From assembly GCA_038380435.1 (NCBI GenBank), contig JAWZYU010000017.1:25357283-25421282 (forward strand): a stretch of 64,000 nt of DNA, given 5' to 3'. The stretch's first letter is position 1; every line of letters starts with the position of its first letter. Source of the DNA: Ryuthela nishihirai (Eukaryota > Arthropoda > Arachnida > Araneae > Heptathelidae). A program made the translations under genes and the position numbers. This document shows, piece after piece, positions 43,086 through 52,776 of this stretch. The notes beneath the pieces were generated by a model. That model searched no databases and had not been told where the DNA came from. It was given only the letters and a program-made list of their open reading frames with translations.

Positions 43086-43227
43086 TTCATACGCATTATG
43101 TATATTAAAAAAATCCGAATACATTTGTTTTGTAAGTTGAAAACTTTTTTGTTGTTATTTGAGCTATTTATGACAGTAGCATAGTTAGGACTTGCGGGAG
43201 GAGAGATAGCGAAAACTTGGGGAAGGG

Positions 43228-43611
43228 TTGGGTTGGGTTGTTTTACCTCTGAACGGCACTTTTTTGCACACCATGGGCTAAATGGCCAGGTCACAAGGAC
43301 CCCGAAGGCTCAGAGAAGGTTGGGGAAGGGACCCACTGGAACAGCTGTTGGGAGACAGATGGTAGCCTCCCGTCAAGGCTATCCAGCGTGTTCTTTAACG
43401 TGCACAGGGTATGGCTCTCCCGCACACGGGTCAACGTCTTAACGTCCCATCCGACGGACGGCGGCCTTTCCAAGCCCATCGGTGTCCCCTACTGACCGTT
43501 GGCAGGGCGGGGAATTTTGCGGTGATAAATCTCAACGCTGACCCAGCTGGGACTCGAACCTGGGAACTACAGATTACGAGCCTGGCGCGCTACCGAATGA
43601 GCCCCCCCCCC
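43228..43611 (-). mobile_element. SINE-A, full length
   Basis: Perfect 13-bp TSD ACTTGGGGAAGGG at 43215-43227 and 43612-43624. Confidence 0.95.
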
Positions 43612-43789
43612 ACTTGGGGAAGGGGGTTGAGAAACTTTCCTTGTGTTTTAAATGGAAACCGATTAAATAAAGGTTTATTACAAATTCAGAGAAAGAAATA
43701 ATAAATCAAGAAATAGGGGAGAACATAACACGCACATTCTTCCTTTCCTACGCTTTTGATGAACCCTTCCGAAAGGCTACAGAATTTCC

Positions 43790-44870
43790 GTTATGCCAGT
43801 GAGAACCTAACTTGGAAGCTCTATAATTTCTCAAAAAAGGATTTAATGAAAAAATGTGACTGAAGATAAATTAAAGATCGTAATTAAATCTATTTAAATC
43901 TCGATTTCAAACAGTATTTGTTTAGTATTTAAATAGTGGCAGAAGCTGGAATATTAAGTAATAATCTTCCACGTTGTGCCAGGGAGGACCTAACTTGGAA
44001 GCTCTGTAACTTCTAAAATTTTCGTTTAATGGGAAAACGTGCCTAAAAATAAATTAAATATCATACTCAAATCTATTTTAATATATATTTTCAACAATAT
44101 TCGTTAGTATTTAAAGAGTTATGGACGCTAGAATATTTCATGATGAATTATGTTCTATGTCTATGGAAATCTAACTTTGATTGGTTTGGATTGTTTTACC
44201 TCTGAGCGGCACTTTTTTGCACACCATGGGCAAAATGGCCAGGTCACATGGACCCCGAAGGCTCAGAGAAGGTTGGGGGAGGGGACCCACTGGAATAGCT
44301 ATTGGGAGACAGATGGTAGCCTCCCGTCATGGCCATTCAGCGTGTTCTTTAACGTGCACAGAGGTATGGCTCTCCCCGCACACGGAGCCACGGCTTAACG
44401 TCCCATCCGACGGACGGCGGCCTTTCCAAGCCCATCGGTGTCTCTTACTGACCGTGGGCAAGGCGGGGAAATTTTCCGGAGATAAATCTCAACGCTGACC
44501 CAGCTGGGACTCGAACCTGGGAACTACAGATTACGAGCCTGGCGCGCTACCGACTGAGCCACCCCCGCCCCATCTAACTTTGAAGTGCTATAGCTATTAA
44601 TATAGGAATTTAATAGAAAAGTACGACAGAAGGTAAATTAAAGATCATAATCAAATCTATTTCAATCTACATTTTCAACGATATTCATGCAATTTAATGG
44701 AAGAATATGACTGAAGATAAATAAAAGATCATAATCAAAACTTTTTAAATTTATATTTTAAACAATATTCAGTATTTAAGCCTATATTTAAAGTCTGGAA
44801 ATTTCACAACGAAGTTCCTGCTTTTTATTCCAAAGAGAAACTTGATATATGTAGCGAAACCTGCACTGGG
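43790..44870. repeat. degenerate 182-bp satellite, SINE in third unit
   Basis: Units begin CCTAACTTGGAAGCTCT at 43806 and 43989, and TCTAACTTTGAAGTGCT at 44170 (split by the SINE-A). Each contains TAAATTAAAGATC and AAATCTATTT and ends in CARTATT...AGTATTTAA. About 3-4 diverged copies. Confidence 0.82.
44181..44571 (-). mobile_element. SINE-A inside the 182-bp repeat
   Basis: Perfect 12-bp TSD ATCTAACTTTGA at 44169-44180 and 44572-44583. Confidence 0.95.
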
Positions 44871-45437
44871 GTTGGGTTGGATTGTTTTACTTCTGAGCGG
44901 CACTTTTTTGCACACCATGGGCTAAATGGCCAGGTCACATGGACCCCGAAGGCTCAGAGAAGGTTGGAGGAGGGGACCCACTGGAACAGCTGTTGGGAGA
45001 CAGATGGTAGCCTCCCGTCAAGGCTATCCAGCGTGTTCTTTAACGGATATAGGTTGGGTTGTTTTACCTCTGAGCGGCACTTTTTTGCACACCATGGGCT
45101 AAATGACCAGGTCACATGGACCCCGAAGGCTCAGAGAAGGTTGGGGGAGGGGACCCACTGGAACAGCTGTTGGGAGACAGATGGTATCCTCCCGTCAAGG
45201 CCATCCAGCGTGTTCTTTAACGTGCACAGGGTATGGCTCTCCCGCACACGGAGCCACGGCTTAACGTCCAATCCGACGGACGGCGGCCTTTCCCAGCCCA
45301 TCGGTGTCCCCTACTGACCGTGGGCAGGGCGGGGAATTTTGCGGAGATAAATCTCAACGCTGACCCAGCTGGGACTCGAACCTGGGAACTACAGATTACG
45401 AGCCTGATGCGCTACCGACTGAGCCACCCCCGCCCCC
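44871..45437 (-). mobile_element. composite SINE-A with duplicated 3' half
   Basis: In element orientation, a full SINE-A (45437 to 45052) is followed by GATATA-type filler (45046-45051) and a second 3' half beginning CGTTAAAGAACACG (45045 to 44871). CTGCACTGGG (44861-44870) and CTGCACTTGGG (45438-45448) bracket the whole composite. Confidence 0.88.
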
Positions 45438-45725
45438 CTGCACTTGGGATATGTAGTTCTACAATCAATCTCTAGTTTATGAAAAAGATGGTGTAGCTTT
45501 CATTGGATATGTAATTTATTATTGCTAACTTTAAATTGGATGAAACAACTGTGTTTAGAAACGTAAACAAACGGGAAACTGAGCCGGAAAAAAGTATTTT
45601 TATATTTATATTAAACATCTCTTGACCTTCGAAGAAAAAAAAAATCGATATATATATTCGGCGAAATAATTCCTTTTTTTGTAGATGGAACAATTGCGAT
45701 TTTATTGAGCAGTATTCGTATAAAA

Positions 45726-46248
45726 CAGGCATGTCAAACACGCGGCCCGCCGGGAACTGTTCTGCGGCCCGCCAAGATTGATAACCAATAAGTTTATTTA
45801 ACTTTTGACAACACTGGATTCTTTAATTAAAATTATAAGTACGTACAAGACTTAAATAAACGTATTTCAGAAAACATTTCCATTTATATATAAGGGAAAC
45901 TATTGCGCATAAATGTATATGTCGGAGCCCGATCGTAGAATTGCTCATATCATGAAATGCCCGATCATTTCATGAAATAGTGGCATTTCATGATATCAGC
46001 AATTCTACGATCGGGCTCCGACATGTATACACATGTCTCGAGGTCATTCAAATGTACGTACTTTGCGCATGGCAATGAGTCACGAAATGCCAGTAGAGTC
46101 GGAAGCTATTCGTTAGTGAACGAATACTACGTTCTTGTCTAGTTTGTACATAACAATTTTCATCTGATATTTTTTTTGTTTTGCGGCCCGCGATTTAATA
46201 TATAATACTTAATATGGCCCTCGGTGGTTAACGAGTTTGACATGCATG
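45726..46248. mobile_element. hAT-like MITE, 523 bp
   Basis: Inverted ends CAGGCATGTCAAAC...GCGGCCCGC and GGCCCTCGG...GTTTGACATGCATG, with 8-bp TSD GTATAAAR (45718-45725, 46249-46256). CAGGNNTGTCAAAC + CGGCCCGC ends and 8-bp duplications are typical of hAT elements. No transposase inside. Confidence 0.82.
45917..46030. repeat. long hairpin nested in the hAT-like MITE
   Basis: TGTCGGAGCCCGATCGTAGA, ATTGCT, ATATCATGAAATGCC on the left; complements on the right; loop about 20 bases. Near-perfect arms of roughly 42 bp suggest a younger foldback inserted in the MITE. Confidence 0.85.
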
Positions 46249-46288
46249 GTATAAAGCATTCGGATATATTGCAACTGACGTGCAGCGT

Positions 46289-46859
46289 CCCCCCCGATAG
46301 GGGACCACCTTGTCGTGGTGGTGGTGGTGGGGGGGGGGGGGGGGGGGGGGGGGCTAGGGCCCAGCAACCCGGCTGAAGGCTGTGCCGACCAGATTGGTGT
46401 CCCGGTTGGACATGGCTAAGGCCAACCGAGGTTGAAGATGCTGCTGGCCGGCTTGATTGCCCGGTCGGATGGTGACGGCGTCGGAGACCTCACCTCTCAG
46501 GAGACCTGTGTGGTCTGTTCGACGGCTCTGCCGAAAGGTCTGAGCCCCGCCTTGAAGGCACGAGCTGTCCAAAAAGTCTGGGTCTTACTAAGAGTCTCCA
46601 CCCCGGGTGCCGATCGAGCTTGGATCTTTATATCCATGCACATTTGCAAACCGGGGAATAGATTAAAGTTAGGTTTCTTCCGGTGGTCAGCTTTCCTTCT
46701 ATAGGACTGCTGCCATGTGAGGCTGGGGTTGAGGTGCGCCTATAGGGCGTATTCCTTGCCCCCGGCTCTAGATAAACACGGCTTTTCATAACCAGGTAGT
46801 GCTGTACAAGCGGAACCGGGAATTGCCGTGGTTGCATAACATCGCAACAAGAGATTCAT
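46289..46859 (+). mobile_element. 571-bp retroposon with 13-bp TSD
   Basis: Flanked by perfect repeats TGACGTGCAGCGT at 46276-46288 and 46860-46872. Starts C-rich, then GGGGACCACCTTGTCGTGGT, a long G-run (46329-46353) and a GC-rich body. The CCACCTTGTCGTGGTGG start resembles 5' UTRs of some arthropod non-LTR elements (recalled, not verified). No reading frame with a recognised domain; no A-tail. Could be a non-autonomous derivative carrying LINE ends. Confidence 0.65.
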
Positions 46860-46882
46860 TGACGTGCAGCGTGCGGCTTTCT

Positions 46883-46985
46883 GAATAGCAACAACATGGC
46901 TACCGCCTACTCTGCGAGGCTACACTAGCGACCTATGCTAAGATAGGGTAAGGGCGGCTCCCTCCCCCCCCTTCCTACCTACATA
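46883..46985 (-). repeat. arm of the THAP-associated repeat
   Basis: AGCAACAACATGGCTACCGC and, farther on, CCTACCTACAT match the right arm at 5700-5803 in order and orientation. Confidence 0.6.
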
Positions 46986-47130
46986 TTTGTAACCAGCCTT
47001 ATTAACAAAATCAAGAAGTTGCCAGATCCGACCAACAAATATTTTCCTCTTTTCAATTTAACATTACAGGTTGAGTTTCACGTTGTCACAGAGAGTTCTG
47101 GAAAAGATGTAAATAATCATTTTAGTTGTA

Positions 47131-47330
47131 CAGTCGCTCAAAAAAGTATCCGAACACTATGGTTGACTACAGAATTCAGAAAAAATATCTGGCAACGATT
47201 TTTTAAGAAATTAGTGATCTGGCAACCTTAGTGTCACGTGACACGAAGGTTGCCTAAAAAAATAGTTGCCAGCTTTTTTTCCTGAATTCTGTAATCAATC
47301 CTAGTGTTCGGATACTTTTTTGAACGACTG
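47131..47330. mobile_element. Tc1/mariner-like foldback MITE, 200 bp
   Basis: TA (47129-47130), CAGTCGCTCAAAAAAGTATC, CGAACACTA...GACTACAGAATTCAG, and the same inverted to ...GATACTTTTTTGAACGACTG and TA (47331-47332). The centre CACGTGACAC is palindromic. TA target plus CAGT termini indicate the Tc1/mariner superfamily. Confidence 0.85.
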
Positions 47331-47384
47331 TAGGTGGTCATATTATTTTGATACTAGATCGTGTGGGCTCACTCACGGAAATAT

Positions 47385-47500
47385 TGAGCGTGTGCAGTTA
47401 CCGTTCATAGCAAACTGGAGCGTGTGCAGTAACTGCATACGCTCCAGTTTGCTGTGAACGGTAACTGGAGCGTGTACAGTTGCTGTACACGCGCCAGATA
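47385..47500. repeat. GAGCGTGTGCAG palindromes, second location
   Basis: GAGCGTGTGCAGTTACCGTT, CAAACTGGAGCGTGTGCAGT and complements, as at 42855-43085. Preceded by a piece of the 50-bp satellite family (TAGGTGGTCATATTATTTTG, 47331-47350). Confidence 0.85.
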
Positions 47501-47628
47501 TTTTTCCTGAATTCTGTAATCACGTGACACGAAGGTTGCCAGATCACTAATTTCTAAAAAATTGTTGCCAGATATTTTTTCTGAATACTGTAATCAACCA
47601 TAATGTTCGGATACTTTTTGAGCGACTG
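47500..47628. mobile_element. right half of the same Tc1/mariner-like MITE
   Basis: TCCTGAATTCTGTAATCACG, GTTGCCAGATCACTAATTTC, and the end GGATACTTTTTGAGCGACTG followed by TA. Left half replaced by the palindromic block. Confidence 0.8.
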
Positions 47629-47630
47629 TA

Positions 47631-47845
47631 CTAAATAACAGGGTATGGGTGCACATCAGGGAAGGTTAGGGGACGAGACGTGTTCTTTAGCCTGCACAGG
47701 GTATGGCTCTCCCGCACAAGGGACCAACGGCTTAACGTCTCATACGACACGGACGGCGGCTTTCCAAGCCCATCTGTGTAGACTAAATAGCAGAGTATGG
47801 CTGCACCTCCTGAGACTAAATAGCAGAATACGGCTGCACGCAGTG
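47631..47845. repeat. ACTAAATARCAG short repeats around a SINE-A scrap
   Basis: ACTAAATARCAGRRTAYGG-GCAC occurs at about 47630, 47781 and 47813. A minus-strand SINE-A fragment (47657-47783) lies between the first two, which may act as a roughly 25-bp flanking duplication. Confidence 0.7.
47657..47783 (-). mobile_element. SINE-A middle fragment
   Basis: CACAGGGTATGGCTCTCCCG and CGGCTTAACGTCTCATACGA, with deletion of the ACTGGAACAGCTG block; no head or tail. Confidence 0.8.
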
Positions 47846-48234
47846 TATGCTATAATTATCCACTAACCTATCCTTCGTATTTGGATATTTTCGCTCACAC
47901 CTATGTGACCTTCTGTGACCTGGGGAATGTTCATTTATTTGATTAAATCTGTTGCAGTCTTTTCACTATATTAAGCCTGAAATGAAATGTTGATTTTTTT
48001 CCCCTTCTTTTTTTGTTGACAGATATTCGAAGAGAGAAAATAGCTTCTGAAATCATCCAAGTTCTGCTCATGCTCAGAAATCTAATCATGTTCCTATTGG
48101 TCTGAAGCTCAAGCAGTCGATATAAAGGGACCAAAGCCGGACGGTAAGCAGAATTCAAGATAATATCTTATTACTCAAATAGATGTCTTTCTCGAATCGT
48201 GTCCAAGCCAATTTCACACTCGTGGTGGTGGTAT

Positions 48235-48395
48235 AGAAAGTATCCTTCCGCTAAGACAAAATTTTTTAAATTTTTTTTTCCGCTAAGACAAATTTTTTTT
48301 TAACAAATTTTTCTAAGACAAATCAAATTTTTCTAAGACAAATTTTTTCAGATTTGTCTTTAGCGGAAAAAATTTCTTCTAAGACAAATCTGACG
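48235..48395. repeat. CTAAGACAAATTTTT short repeats, partly inverted
   Basis: CCGCTAAGACAAATTTTTT-like units occur five times, plus an inverted AGATTTGTCTTTAGCGGAAA. Confidence 0.8.
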
Positions 48396-48420
48396 ACTGT
48401 ACTAATACCTATTATTTAGT

Positions 48421-48626
48421 ATAAAAATAATAAATAAATACCCCCTCAAGCAGCTGCTTGCCACAGAGGTCTGACAGGAGCCGGTCAGTTTATATGCCAC
48501 AGTAGAAGATCTGAGAGGATGGCAGGACCTCAGCAGAAAACAACACGAACATCCATGCCTTACCCGGGGCTCGAACGCAAGTCCCGTAGATCAGTAGCCA
48601 AGCGCGCTAACCACTCGGCCACGGGT
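48421..48626 (-). mobile_element. SINE-B, full length
   Basis: Tail AATAAATAAATACCCCCTCA on the left, head complement GCTAACCACTCGGCCACGGG on the right. Confidence 0.92.
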
Positions 48627-48631
48627 TAGTA

Positions 48632-48720
48632 CAGTCGCTCAAAACAGTATCCGAACACTGTGGTTGATTACAGAATTCAGAAAAAAAAAACCGCCAACGA
48701 CTTTTTTAGAAATTAGTGAT
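48632..48720 (+). mobile_element. left end of the Tc1/mariner-like MITE
   Basis: TA then CAGTCGCTCAAAACAGTATC and TTGATTACAGAATTCAG, TTTTTTAGAAATTAGTGAT. No right end follows. Confidence 0.8.
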
Positions 48721-48860
48721 TCGGTTTATAATAGTAAAATTTCAACTGAAAACAAATCTCATTTATTGTTCTTTGCGCGCCCTCCCCCCCCCCTACCTCG
48801 TAGCAAATTTAACAACAGCAGGTATGAGCCACTGCAGAAACCTTTCTTGAAGGAAGAGGG

Positions 48861-49062
48861 TTAGGTTGGATTGCTTAACTTCTGAGCGGCACTTTTTTTG
48901 CACACAATGGGCTAAATGGCCAGGTCTGAAGAACCCCGGAAGGCTCAGAGAAGATTAGGGGAGGGAACCAACTGGATAGGTGTTGGGAGACAGGTGGTAG
49001 CCTCCCGTCAAGGCGAAACAGCATGTTCTTTAACCTTCACAGGGTATGGCTCTTTCGCACAC
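48861..49062 (-). mobile_element. host SINE-A, left piece
   Basis: Tail half of an older SINE-A, ending in the CTCTTTCGCACAC target (49050-49062); continues at 49453-49625. Confidence 0.9.
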
Positions 49063-49452
49063 AGGGAGGCGGGGGTGGCTCAGTCGGTAGCGCGCCAGGC
49101 TCTTAATCTGTAGTTCCCAGGTTCGAGTCCCAGCTGGGTCAGCGTTGAGATTTATCTCCTCAAAATTCCCCGCCCTGCCCACGGTCAGTAGGGGACACCG
49201 ATGGGCTTGGAAAGGCCGCCGTCCGTCGGATGGGACGTTAAGCCGTGGCCCCGTGTGCGGGAGAGCCATACCCTGTGCACGTTAAAGAACACGCTGGATG
49301 GCGTTGACGGAAGGTTACCATCTGTCTCCCAACAGCTGTTCCAATGGGTCCCCTCCCCCAACCTTCTCTGAGCCTTCGGGGTCCATGTGACCTGGCCATT
49401 TAGCCCATGTGTGCAAAAAAGTGCCGCTCAGAGGTAAAACAACCCAACCCAA
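49063..49452 (+). mobile_element. SINE-A nested in SINE-A
   Basis: Full-length young copy; 13-bp TSD CTCTTTCGCACAC at 49050-49062 and 49453-49465 is made of the host SINE's own core sequence. Confidence 0.95.
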
Positions 49453-49625
49453 CTCTTTCGCACACGGAGCCACGTCTTAACGTCTAATCGGACGGACAGC
49501 GGCCTTTCGAAGCCCATCGGTATCCCCTACTGACCATGGGCGGGCGGGGGAGTTTTGTGGAGATAAATCTTAACGATGACCCAGGTGGGGCTTGAACCTG
49601 AGATCTGCTGAACATCCCCGCCCCA
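49453..49625 (-). mobile_element. host SINE-A, right piece
   Basis: Continues the 48861-49062 copy in register from GCACACGGAGCCACGTCTTA to a damaged head (AACATCCCCGCCCC). Confidence 0.9.
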
Positions 49626-49626
49626 A

Positions 49627-49822
49627 AGTGCAGAGGGTATTTTTCTCTTAGCAAGACTTTACGTCCCATCCAGCGGAGACTTTCTACATTCATCGGTGTC
49701 CCCGTTTACTCACTGAGGGGTATCGGGGTTAGTGGAGATCAATCTCAGCGCTGACACAGTTGGGACTCGAACCTGGGAACTACAGATCATGAGCCTGGCG
49801 CTCTACCGATTGAACCATCAGG
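49627..49822 (-). mobile_element. SINE-A 5' half, old
   Basis: TTTACGTCCCATCCAGCGGA to the head complement CTCTACCGATTGAACCATCA. Confidence 0.85.
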
Positions 49823-49921
49823 ACTGTTTTCGCGTAATCAGTGAAACATAAATCGTAAACGTATTACGTGGTAAACTTCCCACTAAATCAGTGAAAGTGA
49901 TGGAAAACACTATACTATTGG

Positions 49922-50311
49922 GGGGCGGGGGGGGGCTCAGTCGGTAGCACGCCACGCTCGTAATCTGTAGTTCCCAGATTCGAGTCCCAGCTGGGTCAGC
50001 GTTGAGATTTATCTCCGTAAAACTCGTCGCCCTGCCCACGGTCAGTAGGGGACACCGATGGGATTGGAAAGGCCGCCGTCCGTCGGATGGGACGTTAAGC
50101 CGTGGCCCGTGTGCGGGAGAGCCATACCCTGTGCACGTTAAAGAACACGCTGGATGGCCTTGACGGGAGGCTACCATCTGTCTCCCAACAACTGTTCCAG
50201 TGGGTCCCCTCCCCCAACCTTGTCTGAGCCTTCGGGGTCCATGTGACCTGGCCATTTAGCACATGGTGTGCAAAAAAAAGTGCCGCTCAGAGGTAAAACA
50301 ACCCAATCCAT
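49922..50311 (+). mobile_element. SINE-A with 38-bp flanking duplication
   Basis: Full-length copy. The flanks 49884-49921 and 50312-50349 are identical over 38 bp except one T/C, starting TAAATCAGTGAAAGTGATGG and ending ACTATTGG. This is about three times the usual TSD here. Confidence 0.93.
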
Positions 50312-50395
50312 TAAATCAGTGAAAGTGATGGAAAACACTACACTATTGGTCAAGAATCATTTCAGATAAAATATATACTGCATATAGCCGTGTCC

Positions 50396-50706
50396 AACCC
50401 GCGACCCGCGGCCGCATGCGGCCCTGGACAGCTAGTAATGCTACCCACAAAATCGTAAAGTTTACCTTTTTTTACGACATAAACTTTCAACATGATTATG
50501 TGATTTTCCGCGAGATTTTAATATCTCACTAGTTTTATGTTGCCCTTTTTTAAATTTTAAAATAAAAAGCATAAGAAAATAAATGAAGTTTTATTATTCA
50601 TATACATTAACTATATTATGTATTTTATGTCACTCAGTGCGGCCCAGGGAAGTCAAATCTTCACTCCATGTGGCCCCCAGGGAAGTCAAAAGGTTGGACA
50701 CGCCTG
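50396..50706. mobile_element. hAT-like MITE, about 311 bp
   Basis: AGCCGTGTCCAACCCGCG...GCGGCCGCATGCGGCCC at the left, TTGGACACGCCTG at the right, 8-bp TSD CTGYATAT at 50388-50395 and 50707-50714. Classic hAT-type CAGNNGTGTCCAAC + CGGCC end; AT-rich interior without transposase. Confidence 0.82.
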
Positions 50707-50714
50707 CTGTATAT

Positions 50715-51888
50715 AAAAACATTGTTTTAGTCCCTTCCTGTTCAATAGCTCCCTTCCTGTTCAATAGCTCCCTTCCTGTTCAATATCCCCCCCCCCCAGC
50801 TCCTCCTAAATTTGTTTGGATGCCGGCCTACTTCCACAGCTTGGAAATTGCATGCGCTAACTCCTCTTGGTAACATCGCCACGTGCCGCCAAATCAGAAA
50901 CAATTCCTGCCCCGCTGTCCCCTCGCTCCATTCAACTTTCCGTTTCGATTCCCCATCTCTCCACCATATTGAAATGACTGTCCATTCTCCGACTGCTCTC
51001 CATCCTCCACATCCCGCCATCATCATTCCAACACTGTGTGGGAGTAAATATGCGCATCCACATGTAGGAGCATCACCAAGGGAAGAGGAGGAGGTGCCAT
51101 CACGTGTGCACGCTGGCATCTCCCTCCGCCGCGGACTCTGCTCGCCCCATTCATCACGGTTCCCAGCATGCACCTCGCGCGTAGAGGAAAAAAGAGCTCC
51201 AATTTATTGTGTGGCCGGGATCGTGTTATTGAGCATAGCCGCCTGGCGGGGACTACGGAGAAGGAGAGGCGACCATCTAATGACCTGAGGAGTGGCAAGT
51301 AGAGAGACGTCACTGAGGTTATTGATTAACCACCGCACGGGGGATTGCGCTGCTGGGTGTGTGGGGGAGGGATGTACTTGGGGAGGGGGGGGGGGCGTGG
51401 AGAGATCATTTAGTATCTTCCAGCATCGTGTACGCTACTCTCAAAAATCCATCGACTACAGGAATAGTTTTTATTCTCTGCTCCGTTGAGAGTAGTCATC
51501 AGCTCGTAGTGGAGGAGACAGAAGGGGGGGAGGGGGGAGGGGGGGGAGATTGGTGGCAGTGGTGGGAGGGGGGGGGGAGTTTTCTTTTTCTTCGAATTGC
51601 CTGGAAATGGACTTGTAGACTGTGGCTATTACTGCGCGTTTTGAGTCAATTCATTGTTGATTGATATCGGATTCTTCCGGAGATGATTTGTAGCGGGAAG
51701 ATCGGAAATAATTTCGTTCCTTGGATGAGGAATGAAAAAGAGACTTTTGCACACAATTGAAATCGTCATCTGGGAAAGAGATAATTGTCGCTATTACTTT
51801 GTTTGCGTCTTCGTTATTTTGTGCAAATTGTTCGCAACCATGGTCTGGCTTTGTTTACGATAATAATTGTTGATGGCTATATTCTTTA
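50715..51888. other. GC-rich, G/C-tract stretch without a supported gene
   Basis: Begins with three tandem copies of CTCCCTTCCTGTTCAATAG (50747-50784). Then mixed GC-rich sequence with long frames on both strands (50812-51288 plus, 50742-51173 minus), neither with a recognisable domain. A palindromic GACGTC lies at 51307 and G-rich tracts at 51350-51580. A CpG-rich promoter or first exon is possible but unsupported. Confidence 0.4.
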
Positions 51889-51983
51889 TTCTTTGGGAGA
51901 TTCTTAACAATTGTTGAGAGATTCTTTAGATAATTTTTGATGGAGCATTGTTTTCCTTTTCAGTGTGTTAACAATATTGCTAT

Positions 51984-52370
51984 GAGGGGCGGGGATTGTG
52001 CAGTCGGTAGCGGGTCAAGCTCGTAATTCTGCAGTGTTCAGGTTCGAGTTCCACGTGGGTGAAGGTTGAGATTTATCTCGGTGCAAAACTCCCCTACCTG
52101 CCTCGGCCAGTAGGGGATACCGATGGACTTGGAATGACCGCAGTCCGTCGGATGGAACGTTAAGCCGTGGTTCCGTGTGTGGGAGAGCCATAGCTTGTGC
52201 ACGTTAAAGAACACGCTATATGGTCTTGACGGGAGGCTACCATCTGTCTCCCAACAGCTATTCCAGTGGGTCCCCTCCCCCAACCTTCTCTGAGCCTTCG
52301 GGGTCCTTGTGACCTGACCATTTAGTCCATGGTGTGCAAATAAAGTGCTGTTCAGTGGTAAAATAACCCA
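51984..52370 (+). mobile_element. SINE-A, full length, in satellite edge
   Basis: Head GGGGATTGTGCAGTCGGTAG, core TGGAACGTTAAGCCGTGG, tail AAAATAACCCAATG. Moderately diverged; TSD not clear. Confidence 0.9.
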
Positions 52371-52726
52371 ATGTATGGCAATTTTTACAGTTGTCCATTG
52401 GGATTATTCTTATTCAGAAGATTGTTAACAATTGTTGACCCCGATATTGTATTATTTACGGTATTATTAGCAGTTGATTGGGTTCAAGTAAAAAAGAATA
52501 TAGCAAACTGATTGCGATATTCTTTTTTACTTGAGAGATTCTTAACAATTATCAATGGCGATAGTTGTGTTTTCTTCAATGAATTCTTAGCATTTGCTGA
52601 TGAGGAAATTTTCTTTTAAAAATTCTTAGCAATTTTCGTTGGCGATATTTCATTATTTTACAGACATTCGTAGCAAACTGTTGATGGCGATATTTTTTCT
52701 TTTTTAGAAATTATTAACAAACTGCT

Positions 52727-52776
52727 CCTGTCAGACCTCTGTGGCAAGCAGCTGCTTGAGGGGGTATTTTTTTTTA
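52727..52776 (+). mobile_element. SINE-B 3' fragment in satellite edge
   Basis: CTCCTGTCAGACCTCTGTGG to CAGCTGCTTGAGGGGGTATT and a T-run, between decayed and homogeneous monomers. Confidence 0.85.

Noticed and set aside
50742..51173. 143-codon minus-strand frame, and the overlapping 158-codon plus-strand frame at 50812-51288
   Set aside because: Both are favoured by GC-rich composition and overlap on opposite strands. Neither shows a recognisable motif, so neither could be supported.
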